DNA of 64,000 nucleotides from Prosapia bicincta (lineage: Eukaryota > Arthropoda > Insecta > Hemiptera > Cercopidae). Location: the NCBI GenBank assembly GCA_036971475.1, contig JBAIZL010000001.1, positions 213,921,575-213,985,574 on the forward strand, in the 5' to 3' direction. The notes beneath the pieces are model-generated. The model saw nothing but the letters and a program-made list of their open reading frames with translations, made no database searches and had not been told where the DNA came from. The position numbers and the translations under genes are program-made. This document shows positions 15,111 to 25,023 of the stretch, one piece after another. The stretch's first letter is position 1; the number at the start of each line of letters is the position of its first letter.

Positions 15111-16035
15111 TGTATGTAATATGTTTGTGTGCTTGGTAAGGTATTTGTGCTGGAAATGTTAGCTCCTAATTTCACTCCAGGCCTTGGGTAGATTATAAAG
15201 TACAAAGTGTATGTAATATGTTTGTGTGCTTGGTAAGGTATTTGTGCTGGAAATGTTAGCTCCTAATTTCACTCCAGGCCTTGGGTAGATTATAAAGTAC
15301 AAAGTGTATGTAATATGTTTGTGTGCTTGGTAAGGTATTTGTGCTGGAAATGTTAGCTCCTAATTTCACTCCAGGCCTTGGGTAGATTATAAAGTACAAA
15401 GTGTATGTAATATGTTTGTGTGCTTGGTAAGGTATTTGTGCTGGAAATGTTAGCTCCTAATTTCACTCCAGGCCTTGGGTAGATTATAAAGTACAAAGTG
15501 TATGTAATATGTTTGTGTGCTTGGTAAGGTATTTGTGCTGGAAATGTTAGCTCCTAATTTCACTCCAGGCCTTGGGTAGATTATAAAGTACAAAGTGTAT
15601 GTAATATGTTTGTGTGCTTGGTAAGGTATTTGTGCTGGAAATGTTAGCTCCTAATTTCACTCCAGGCCTTGGGTAGATTATAAAGTACAAAGTGTATGTA
15701 ATATGTTTGTGTGCTTGGTAAGGTATTTGTGCTGGAAATGTTAGCTCCTAATTTCACTCCAGGCCTTGGGTAGATTATAAAGTACAAAGTGTATGTAATA
15801 TGTTTGTGTGCTTGGTAAGGTATTTGTGCTGGAAATGTTAGCTCCTAATTTCACTCCAGGCCTTGGGTAGATTATAAAGTACAAAGTGTATGTAATATGT
15901 TTGTGTGCTTGGTAAGGTATTTGTGCTGGAAGTGTTAGCTCCTAATTTCACTCCAGGCCTTGGGTAGATTATAAAGTACAAAGTGTATGTAATATGTGTT
16001 TGTGCTTGGTAAGGTATTTGTGCTGGAATGTTAGT
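15111..16035. repeat. 97-bp tandem repeat, 9 full copies plus a partial
   Basis: The landmark tgtatgtaatatgtttgtgt recurs at 15111, 15208, 15305 and so on to 15984, exactly 97 bp apart. Copies are almost identical (one ggaaat to ggaagt change near 15930), so expansion or homogenisation is recent. The tenth, partial copy is altered (atatgtgtttgtgcttgg) and decays at about 16035. No coding potential is supported. The stop-poor minus-strand frame near 14981-15205 is a shadow. Confidence 0.96.
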
Positions 16036-16349
16036 TTACTGTGAGTATTGGAAATATTATGTTATTTGCCAGCGGTGCGTTAGAAAGTCATCCCACTCAG
16101 GGAAGTCTTTCATTTAAGACAAGTTTTTACAATTTTTATTTGTTTAGGCCTACATATAATACAATATAGCATAAATACTACCCGCAGCTTATAGGTATTC
16201 CGTATTAAAACTCAAAATAGTCAATATTAACTGCCTCTTTACCTGTCTGTACAATGCTATATATTGTTATACGATTGCAAAAGCTTGAAATATATTATCA
16301 ATATCGCTTGAATCTAAAAGTAGCTTTAAAATCTTTCACGGCCTAATTT
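16036..16349. other. Unique AT-rich sequence
   Basis: Single-copy sequence between the 97-bp array and the degenerate 22-bp repeat. I see no gene or element. Confidence 0.5.
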
Positions 16350-16459
16350 GATATCCTTAACAACCCAACTAGATATCTTTAGCAACCCAACTTGATATCT
16401 TTACCTACATAACTAAATACTTTTAACAACTTAACTTGATAAATTTACAAACGTAACTT
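16350..16459. repeat. Degenerate 22-bp minisatellite, 5 copies
   Basis: Five consecutive 22-nt segments share the pattern gatatcttta-caacccaact. Copies 1 to 3 are close; copies 4 and 5 (aatacttttaacaacttaac and gataaatttacaaacgtaac) are diverged. Total length is 110 bp. This is an old, decaying array, unlike the fresh arrays elsewhere in the window. Confidence 0.75.
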
Positions 16460-18377
16460 TAAAAAAATTTGCTAAAACGAAAGTAACGCCCTTTTTCGAT
16501 TCTCACCCTTTTTATCTTTTCTTAAATAAACAAACATGACAAGAAATCATATTCGGTCCGTGCCGGTTATCGATTATGAAATTTAAGAAGACAATAGAGG
16601 GCGTAAGCCTATCACAAAAAGGTAATTGTAGGTGCCCATTGTCTTATATCTTAAGTAAAATGAAATTGCAAAGTTGCCTGTAGCAGGAAAGAGAGGGGTT
16701 GCTTGTATCTTAATTAATTCCAACTTATCACACCCCAGTACGACCCCTTTCATTGAAACAATGTCCTCTCTCTAAGTATACGATCCCGTCTTTGTTCGGC
16801 GCTTGACTTATTTTTCAGTATTGTTTAGAGGTTTCATTCAAATGCTTGGGCTTTTCTCAACACAATGCCAAACAGGATCCTTAGTTCGGGACTCAATTCA
16901 CTTAAATATTCCATGCGTAAAATCCTCATTATTTCGCCAGTTTTTATTTAGACGTGGGAGGGAAAACAATTTGGAAAAGCGTTTGAAAGAATTAGTTCTG
17001 ATATTGACAAATGATTTCCTTTATTGAAAAAAAATTATTAAAAGAAAGAGGAATTCATTCCCGATTTGGAGTAACAAAGAGCATTAGCTTTGCATACCTA
17101 CATGTCATCAAACCCTTCCTCTACTTACACAAAAACCGATTCCTTTTCAATTTATTTTAACATTTTTATTAATTTTGTCGCTTCCACTTCATTACCATCG
17201 GCTTTCAAAGGATTTTAATTTTAAAACAACAATGCGCGCTAAATTCTGGCTCATTACGTCATCACACTCGTCTACTACTTAAGCACGCTACTCGACGTCA
17301 TGATTTTACTATTGTTTAAGGATTGGTTTATCAAAACATGTTTCATTCATTTTAAACTACGAGATCAGGCTAGCTCAACTATTTGTACCTTTTGATACAA
17401 TTTCTTTTCTACTGCTCTTTCATTTGTTGAATTCATTGTTTCTTTTTTCTTTTCTGATATTGTTTTTGTCCAATTCTTGTAACAGTTGAAAGCCCTGATA
17501 CATTTTAACTACGGACGATCCAGGATATTTTAGAATGGGTATTTTAGAATTATTGATTAGGAAGCTATTTTTGCAATTGGCTTCGATATTTTGCCTTGAG
17601 AGCTTAGCTTCCTTGATAAACGAAATTGTGGATGTTTTTCCAACAACCAAATCTCTCCTAACCCAGTACTTTGTAACTGTATTGTTGTATAGCTACAGGC
17701 CTATAGCACAGTTCAATATAGTGCTGGATTTTTTAATAAGAAACTTTCAGTTTACACTGTGCAAACAATTATATGCTAATTTTAACAGTTTGCTTACTTC
17801 AGTATATTCGTAATAAAATTATATTTGTTTAAAACAAACCCATCCCAATCTGATAATTTGTAGGTGTTTTGTAAAAAGCAATATTTTGTTAGTGTGCATA
17901 CTAATACATTCTATTTTAATAATACTACTTTACTAGTACATTTTATGCGCCGTATTTTGTAAAGAAATTTCGGTTTATACAGTTTTTTTGTTGATACTTT
18001 GAGGTTAGGTTTATACCATTGGGTTTGCGACAGTTAAAGTCAATTGTTTCTAGTTTAGAATGTATTTTTTAGTAACATGTGCCGAAACGAAAGTCTATGT
18101 CAGCCTAGGCTTTGTCAAGCATGACCAAAATCTTACTAAATAGTAGGTTTGTCTTACACTTACCGTATTGTAGGAAATTTAAAGGGAAGAACCTACGCCC
18201 AATATTGGTTTATAAAACGATCCTAAATTAGTAAGTTATAGTTAGAATGGCTTAGTTTTAGCAATTATCTAATAACTAACTGTTCTTACTGATACAGGCT
18301 AACGTACACATTTAATGACAGATAACCTATTGGATTAAGGGTGGTGGAATTGTAACTGAAAGTTACGGTGGTTGCAG
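16460..18377. other. Unique AT-rich sequence, probably intron upstream of the Sox exon
   Basis: Single-copy AT-rich DNA leading up to a splice acceptor at 18376-18377. No other Sox exon is visible here on the + strand; in particular I do not find the N-terminal half of an HMG box. The longest frames (for example + 17535-17813 and - 17420-17650) have no recognisable domains and overlap each other on opposite strands, so I do not call them genes. If the Sox exon is functional this stretch is its upstream intron. Confidence 0.55.
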
Positions 18378-18572
18378 GAGCTGAATGGAAACTGCTGAGT
18401 GAGAACGAGAAGCGGCCGTTCATCGACGAAGCCAAAAGGCTAAGGGCGATGCATATGAAGGAGCACCCGGACTACAAGTACAGGCCGAGGAGGAAACCTA
18501 AGACACTGAGGAAGGAGGGTTACCCCTACACGATGCCTTACCAGTCTGTCCCTATAGACGCTCTCAGGGCAG
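18378..18572 (+). CDS. Sox21: Internal exon of a SoxB-group (Sox21-like) HMG-box transcription factor
   Basis: The exon encodes the C-terminal half of an HMG box followed by a family tail. It starts after a ttgcag acceptor at 18377 and ends before a gtgagt donor at 18573. The first two bases complete a split Gly codon, then 64 codons follow, and the last G opens another split Gly codon, so both junctions are phase 1. Visible motifs are [20 protein letters not shown] and [20 protein letters not shown], which cover HMG helices 2-3 and the basic end. Next comes [20 protein letters not shown], whose Tyr-Pro-Tyr / Pro-Tyr-x-Ser-Val-Pro pattern I associate with insect Sox21-type proteins. SoxB2 factors bind the DNA minor groove at AACAAT-like sites and act in neural and gut development. 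No frameshift or stop is present. The preceding HMG exon and all other exons lie outside the window or are unrecognised, so this could also be a duplicated stray exon. The a/b paralogue is not resolved. Confidence 0.88.
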
Positions 18573-18845
18573 GTGAGTCCTATAGTTTTATTAGAGGAAT
18601 ATATGTTAGCTTATGTCAAAGTTAGTAATGTAATTAACTTGTTGACAATGTTAACTTGACAAGATCCTGGAAAGTGCAACAGTGCGTTCTAATTAGTCAG
18701 TAGGCCCTCAGTTATTTATAAAATAATAATAATATTCTCAACATTAATACTTTTTCAAATCATAATCGTTGTTCTTGAATACATACTACAATATTACGAT
18801 GATAAAACAATATATTGCATTCGGCTAGTTGTTTTAAATCCTTCA
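18573..18845. other. Intron sequence after the Sox exon
   Basis: It begins with the donor gtgagtcc and continues as AT-rich single-copy sequence up to the retroelement remnant. No further exon is recognisable. Confidence 0.6.
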
Positions 18846-20434
18846 GATTATATAGACACGATGAAGGAGATAATTAATGATGAACGATCCGACCACCTAC
18901 TTGGAAAAGACTACCAGGCGGATTATTAAACAGACTCCTATGTACGAGGAAACTCAATCCAGGATAATTCCTAAGTAGATGTCCTAAGTTATATGGTTTA
19001 CCTAAAATCCATAAACCGGGCACTCCTATGAGACCTATAGTGAGTGCTATTAATTCACCTCTTCAGAAACTGGAGAAATATTTGGCTAAACTTATGCAGC
19101 CATTGGTTCAGAAGGCTGATTCCTATATCAAAAACTCTGAACATTTTGTCCAAGTGCTGCAAGGAATCCAAGTTGAAGAAAGTGAGATAATGGCTAGCTT
19201 GATGTCAAGTCATTGTTTCCCAGCGTCCCCATTGATGAAGTGCTTCAGAGGATGTCTATTTTTGAAGAGCTCCCTCCGCATGTCTTGGATCTGGCTAGGC
19301 ACTGTCTCAAAAACACTTACTTTTGGTTTAATGAACAGTTTTACAGGCAACTTGATGGTGCCCCTATGGGATCTTCACTTTCTCCAGCTGTAGCCAATAT
19401 TTTTATGACGTTCTTTGAGCAAGACGCACTGAATGATGCTTTTCTCAGGCCTAAAGCTTGGTTTCGTTATGTGAATGACGTCTTTATGATTTGGCAACAT
19501 GGAGGCACAGAACTTGATGTGTTCCTTACGTACCTCAACTCTCGCCACTCCAGGATATTTTTCACGTTGAATCTAGAGTGATGGCTGCTTGCCGTTTCTG
19601 GACGTCTTAGTTAGGAAGGGCCAGAATGGTTGTGTTCACCATTCGGTCTACAGAAAACCGGCTCACACCAATAGATATCTTAACGCTGAGTCACATCACC
19701 ACCCATCTCAGATCGAGGCTGTCTCTGACACGCTCTTCTCTCGGTCTCACAAGTTAACAGACATCGATTCGAGGGACCAGGGACTTATTACTATGAGAGA
19801 GGTGCTTAGAAGCAATGGCTATAAGGAATATGCCATTAATAAAGCGTTACACCGCCAAAGGGCCCTTCCTGTTGACGTGGATGGAAAAGAGACTGAGAAA
19901 GCTGGTACTGTTATTCTGCCCTTTATTAAAGGAACCACTGATAGGATTGGCAGACTCTTTAGGAGGCATGGTTTATGTTCCGTTTACAAACCTTACCTCA
20001 CTATCGACAAGGTTGTTGGTAACGCCAAAGATAAGATCTTCTTGGAAAACCATGGCGTTTACAGCGTTTCTTCTGGAGTTTGTAAGAAATCGTACATTGG
20101 CCAAACGAACAGACGTATCTCAGCTAGGCTTGAGGAGCACAAACTGGGCCTTAAAAACAAGCAGAAAACGTCGGCTCTGTACAGGCACCACTGCGATACA
20201 GGGCATACCATTGATTTCCAATCTTGCCGACAGATTGCTCAAGTGGTAAACTACAAGACTAGAATAATTCGTGAGGCTATCGAAATAGAGAAGCAAGGGA
20301 GTCTTAACAAACGCGATGATACTTTGAATTTGCCCGCAGTCTGGAAATGTATCATCGATAGATTTTATCGGCAGAAAGGTGAACAAAGACAAAGGAATGT
20401 GAGTAATTGTTTGGTTCAGGTGTGTGTGGATTGA
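18846..20434 (+). pseudogene. Decayed Penelope-like retroelement ORF (RT + GIY-YIG)
   Basis: Pieces of one Penelope-type polyprotein are spread over three + frames. In order: DYIDTMKEIIND (18846); LEKTTRRIIKQTPMYEETQS (18901), ended by a TAG at 18976-18978; CPKLYGLPKIHKPGTPMRPI from 18980, continuing to about 19200; then a shifted frame 19202-19581 with LFPSVP, GSSLSPAVANIFM and the RT motif-C segment RYVNDVFMIW; then a frame from 19580 carrying PFLDVL and the endonuclease. The motif-C box reads YVND, where family members have YVDD, so the first catalytic Asp is lost (AAT at 19474). At least four frame breaks are present, including an apparent 1-nt loss near 19201 and a shift near 19579. The element is dead for autonomous retrotransposition. 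It sits in the same orientation as the Sox exon. The 5' end before 18846 is not resolved. Confidence 0.92.
19580..20434 (+). CDS. Open C-terminal segment of the Penelope-like element: RT end and GIY-YIG endonuclease
   Basis: This is the longest intact piece of the retroelement, about 285 codons and part of the broken ORF above. No independent start is evident: the first Met-like codon is a TTG at 19589 and the reading frame really continues from the RT. Counting from that codon, the GIY-YIG nuclease core shows GVY (156-158), YIG (169-171), an Arg/His pair in RRISARLEEH (Arg180, His184), TGH (His206) and the catalytic Glu in IIREAIEIEK (Glu229). Penelope endonucleases normally carry a CxxC between GIY and YIG; here the segment is SSGVC, so the first Cys appears replaced by Ser. 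GIY-YIG enzymes nick target DNA to prime reverse transcription. Basic linkers (RLFRRHG) are typical of the family. With the RT broken, this fragment has no expected function. Confidence 0.85.
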   Translation, partial: DGCLPFLDVLVRKGQNGCVHHSVYRKPAHTNRYLNAESHHHPSQIEAVSDTLFSRSHKLTDIDSRDQGLITMREVLRSNGYKEYAINKALHRQRALPVDVDGKETEKAGTVILPFIKGTTDRIGRLFRRHGLCSVYKPYLTIDKVVGNAKDKIFLENHGVYSVSSGVCKKSYIGQTNRRISARLEEHKLGLKNKQKTSALYRHHCDTGHTIDFQSCRQIAQVVNYKTRIIREAIEIEKQGSLNKRDDTLNLPAVWKCIIDRFYRQKGEQRQRNVSNCLVQVCVD

Positions 20435-20555
20435 CGTCAGTGTGTGTATTGACGTCAATGGGCGTGGCTTCATTCCTCTATATATAGGAGCCGAGCTATC
20501 TGCGCTCTTCACTCGCTCTTCTACTGTTGTTGGGTTCACCTCGTCAATCCAATTT
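20432..20555 (+). promoter_or_regulatory. CRE/TATA promoter-like segment at the end of the Penelope-like ORF
   Basis: Two perfect TGACGTCA (CRE/ATF) octamers lie at 20432-20439 and 20450-20457, followed 21 bp later by TATATATA (20479-20486), then a GC-richer stretch with a pyrimidine-rich gctcttcactcgctcttc about 30 bp downstream that could hold a start site. The first CRE overlaps the retroelement stop codon (TGA at 20432-20434). Penelope-like elements often have a partially tandem structure in which the promoter-bearing terminal repeat follows the ORF, so this may be that repeat. That reading is an inference; the motifs are seen directly. Confidence 0.5.
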
Positions 20556-20559
20556 GATT

Positions 20560-20799
20560 CTATTTTGGGGTGGACATCTTTATTAGAAATCTGGAGGACT
20601 GTAGTGAACTCAGATTCCCAGGCTGAGGGAGGCTTGTTTCTTGCTTGGCTAGTTGGTCAGTCTTTTCACTGCCAGTGATGTTTACACGGCTCGGGACCCA
20701 TTGGAAATTAAGTATACAACCGGCATTTATGAGAGCATTTAGTTTTATTCTACAGACAGCATAACTTGGGCAAGGACCGTGTCTGCAGATAAATGTCAC
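20560..20799 (-). pseudogene. Fragment of a LINE-type RNase H domain
   Basis: On the minus strand an open stretch of about 80 codons contains LNFQWVPSRVNITGSEKTDQ followed by LAKQE. This matches the C-terminal RNase H segment of non-LTR retrotransposons, which usually reads WxPSHxGxxGNExADxLAK. Three conserved spots are changed: His to Arg after PS, Asn to Ser in GNE, and Ala to Thr before D. The catalytic N-terminal half is not recognisable, so this is a short, inactive relic in opposite orientation to the neighbouring Penelope-like element. The clade (I, R1, Jockey-like) cannot be settled. Confidence 0.6.
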
Positions 20800-21171
20800 T
20801 AAGGAGTACTCTTTGAAAAATTAAATTGATAAATAAGTGTTTTTTTGTAAAAACGCCAATAATTGTACAACCCAACAGCTACAAACATTTTTGGAAAACT
20901 CAATTTTTTCTATAAAAAATTATGTCTTAATTTGTACCACATAATAGATGTTATTGTTTTGATTACGCCCTTTTTTTAGAAGCTGATAAATATCTGCTAA
21001 ACAAACTACCAAAAAAGTCTTCTTTTAGGTAAAAAAGTTCTTCGTTCTGAAGTTTTTCGATCGATGCAGGGTAATGGGGATGTATCACTTACTCCATATA
21101 CTCCTATGGTAAAGCCATTATATAAACAATTATTACACGTCTTATTAACGCGTCCTTATATAAAAACCCAA
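20800..21171. other. Unique AT-rich sequence
   Basis: Poly-T and poly-A tracts and no coding signal. It separates the retroelement remnants from the 88-bp array. Confidence 0.5.
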
Positions 21172-22145
21172 ATGTCTTCAATCCAGAGTAGCCATCCGAT
21201 AGATAGCCAAACTCTAGTTAGATAATCACAACCCTGGTCACAAACCTATCACAAACTAGATGTCTTCAATCCAGAGTAGCCATCCGATAGATAGCCAAAC
21301 TCTAGTTAGATAATCACAACCCTGGTCACAAACCTATCACAAACTAAATGTCTTCAATCCAGAGTAGCCATCCGATAGATAGCCAAACTCTAGTTAGATA
21401 ATCACAACCCTGGTCACAAACCTATCACAAACTAGATGTCTTCAATCCAGAGTAGCCATCCGATAGATAGCCAAACTCTTGTTAGATAATCACAACCCTG
21501 GTCACAAACCTATCACAAACTAGATGTCTTCAATCCAGAGTAGCCATCCGATAGATAGCCAAACTCTAGTTAGATAATCACAACCCTGGTCACAAACCTA
21601 TCACAAACTAGATGTCTTCAATCCAGAGTAGCCATCCGATAGATAGCCAAACTCTAGTTAGATAATCACAACCCTGGTCACAAACCTATCACAAACTAGA
21701 TGTCTTCAATCCAGAGTAGCCATCCGATAGATAGCCAAACTCTAGTTAGATAATCACAACCCTGGTCACAAACCTATCACAAACTAGATGTCTTCAATCC
21801 AGAGTAGCCATCCGATAGATAGCCAAACTCTAGTTAGATAATCACAACCCTGGTCACAAACCTATCACAAACTAGATGTCTTCAATCCAGAGTAGCCATC
21901 CGATAGATAGCCAAACTCTAGTTAGATAATCACAACCCTGGTCACAAACCTATCACAAACTAGATGTCTTCAATCCAGAGTAGCCATCCGATAGATAGCC
22001 AAACTCTAGTTAGATAATCACAACCCTGGTCACAAACCTATCACAAACTAGATGTCTTCAATCCAGAGTAGCCATCCGATAGATAGCCAAACTCTAGTTA
22101 GATAATCACAACCCTGGTCACAAACCTATCACAAACTAGATGTCT
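21172..22145. repeat. 88-bp tandem repeat, 11 copies
   Basis: The landmark atgtcttcaatccagagtag recurs every 88 bp from 21172 (next at 21260), and the array ends after the start of a twelfth copy at 22140-22145. Exactly 11 full units are present with only isolated substitutions (ctagatg/ctaaatg, ctctagtt/ctcttgtt). Both edges are sharp. I see no coding potential. Confidence 0.97.
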
Positions 22146-22544
<399 letters not shown>

Positions 22545-22578
22545 CTAGGTTTTGCAACGCTGTTTTCTTGTATTCACT

Positions 22579-22852
22579 TATCACTTTCACTATATGTACT
22601 TAAACAAAAATCTTACTTGGTATTTGTGCGAGTTAACTTTCAAAGATTGGTCGTATCTCCATTATCGGGTATCACTGACCAGGGGTTGTAGTAGACTGCC
22701 TATATTATAAAACTCCACACACCTATTGCAGTCTACTACAACCCCTGGTCAGTGATGCCCGATGATGGAGATACTACCAATTTTTGAAAGCTAACTCTCA
22801 TAAATACTAAGTAAGTAAGATTCTTCTTTAAGTACATATAGTGAAAGTGATA
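22579..22852. mobile_element. Foldback (inverted-repeat) element
   Basis: Two imperfect inverted arms, 22579-22699 and 22728-22852, surround a 28-bp spacer. The outermost pairing is tcactttcac with gtgaaagtga. The innermost is gtagactgc with gcagtctac, and the strongest middle block is accaggggttgtagtagact against its complement. The arms differ by scattered substitutions and small indels, so they are diverged rather than freshly copied. There is no coding capacity. It is flanked by a CA microsatellite 35 bp to the left and runs straight into a CA/TA microsatellite on the right. A MITE or foldback origin is an inference. Confidence 0.75.
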
Positions 22853-22855
22853 TAT

Positions 22856-22914
<59 letters not shown>
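22853..22914. repeat. (CA)n-(TA)n compound microsatellite
   Basis: tatacacacacacaca followed by about 46 bp of alternating TA, abutting the right arm of the foldback element. Confidence 0.95.
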
Positions 22915-22915
<1 letters not shown>

Positions 22916-25023
22916 CCAATATACAGACACACACAAACATTATATTATATTCTGATTTAAGTGAATAAAAACAACGTAATACAACTTTTTAACAATAAAA
23001 TTCTTATTATATATTTTAATTTTTTAAAGGTTAAATTTAACTTGTGTGAATATTTTTAAATAAAAAAAAAATAATGTTTAAATATAAAAGTTATAAATTC
23101 AAAATAGTGTCATAATTAGTGGCCTACATACCATACATAGCCTTTATCGTGATGAGGTTGCCGTCCGTACAAAAATAAATTTCTTTCGGTTATCTAACTT
23201 ACATTAAACCGTGATAAAAATAGCATAATCAAAACCTTAAAAGTAAGGGTTTTCAATATGTTGTCATTGTTAAAAAAAAACGTTTAGTGTTTTGGTATTA
23301 CATAGTTGGGATCCACGAGAGGTGGGTTGCATTGATTTCGTCCGGTTTCCCTGAATAACTTGTTGGGATGTGACAAGTTGCTAGGTCTTAATTGCCAGCA
23401 CTCAACCAATTAGAACCTGCGAAGCCTAACAAATGCAATTTAGAAGGTTCAACCTTTCCGAAAAATGCAGCCATATTTAAGGTACTTAAAGTTGTGATTA
23501 CCCGATAAAATTGGCGTTCCCTGTTGAGACTAAAGACACCCGATAAATACCGCAGATAAGCCGTCAGTGACAATTAGGCATTATCTTTCCAGCATCACAG
23601 ATAAGTACGTCTCGATGCATAATGGGCTTGACGGCGGGGTTTTCACATGTCCAATACCACTTCCCATAATTTGACATTCATATTTTCATGTTTTTTTCTA
23701 AACCTGGTTGTCATGTTGAGTTGGTTCACACCTGCGGCATTCTTCTCCCCACCCCCCAGAGCGGCCACCTGGCCCCCCTTGTGTGTGTGGCCGGCCGCTT
23801 CTATACGGGCCGGATTACACTTGACTGGACTAGTGTTTGTTCCTTTCATATCAACGTTCACCTTACGTGGTAGCGTAATGCGGTCTTGTACTTCCGTCTG
23901 CAGCTATTTTACTTTGTTTGTTTCAGTATCTTATTTGAATATGGACAATTATTGCTGAATTTACATTTTTATCGACAAAGCTATTGGTAAGTTTGAAAAT
24001 AGCAGAAGGAATAACCTGAATTGCTAAGGGTATATTTTAATTTTATTTTACGTTTTTAACACGATGCACTGTTAAATTTTGAAAATATTTTGTCCTTCTA
24101 GTAGGTGAACATAATCTGTGGTAGTTCAAGCAAGATAACGACTGCGGTTACAATAAGTACTAGGGTTAACATGCCATTGTGCGTATTGGGCCACAATCTT
24201 TGCCCAAACTTCTTTGTATAAACCAATAGTTTCTTTTTTATTCTTAATAAAAACAAATACCTTAATATTTTTAGAATTAATGTAAAAAAATTAGATATTA
24301 AAAAAAAATTAATTTTACCTCTAAATAGTTTTGCTTAAAGCATTCAAATTATTTTAAGATGGCTTTCTGTAAAAAGTTTTATCTTCAAAAGTCTCTAAAC
24401 AAGTTTTTTAAAAAGAAAACATTTTAATGGTTTTGTATTGGCCAGGTAACTAGGGTAATATCTTATCGGCGGTCTAACAACATGCATCTAAATTTGTAAT
24501 TATTAAAGTGGCAAATAAATTCTAACAGTAATTATATTTTAGTCATTCTACAAATTAATATCACTCGGATTCATTAAATTTTAATATTTTTTCTTAGTTA
24601 AAACACACAATATTAATGTAGCTTGAGATTTGTTTGATTTTATATAGGGTAGCTCCTCGACATCCTTGTATATGTCACTGGTAAACAAAAAAATATAATT
24701 TCATACATTAAAATTTTTCCGTTTGCCAAAATATTGACGAAATGTAGGGATTTCAAATTTAGAAACTTTTCTCCCTTTAAGCTTACATTATCGGCACTTC
24801 CGGTTCCTATTTGTAGCTCGTAATACTTTCTGCGTGAGGTGAGGTGAGTGAAGAAGCACAGTAATATCTTGGTAACACCCATGTGCTACTTTATATACAA
24901 ACGACCGCACCACAAATACAGACTCCCTCTAGGTTTTATCGAGGCTTACATTTTGATGAGAGAAAGCTTCACAAACTATTCATTCTCTTATAGATAAGTC
25001 GCCTAATCTGCAAAGACACCGAA
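22915..25023. other. Unique AT-rich sequence with one small GC-rich patch
   Basis: About 2.1 kb of single-copy DNA. A GC-rich patch at about 23740-23860 (accccccagagcggccacct and ggccggccgct) stands out from AT-rich surroundings and carries overlapping frames on both strands (+ 23647-23958, - 23643-23861). None has a recognisable domain, so I do not call an exon. The rest holds poly-A and poly-T tracts only. Confidence 0.5.

Noticed and set aside
19028..19393. Independent gene of 121 codons
   Set aside because: It is one frame segment of the broken Penelope-like reverse transcriptase; its second half after about 19200 is out-of-frame translation.
20424..20678. 84-codon + strand frame after the Penelope-like ORF
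   Set aside because: It overlaps the promoter-like block and runs antisense through the RNase H relic, with no domain similarity.
23643..23958. Opposite-strand frames over the GC-rich patch near 23.75 kb
   Set aside because: The frames overlap on both strands and neither shows a known domain or clear splice sites. I recorded the patch only as a composition change.
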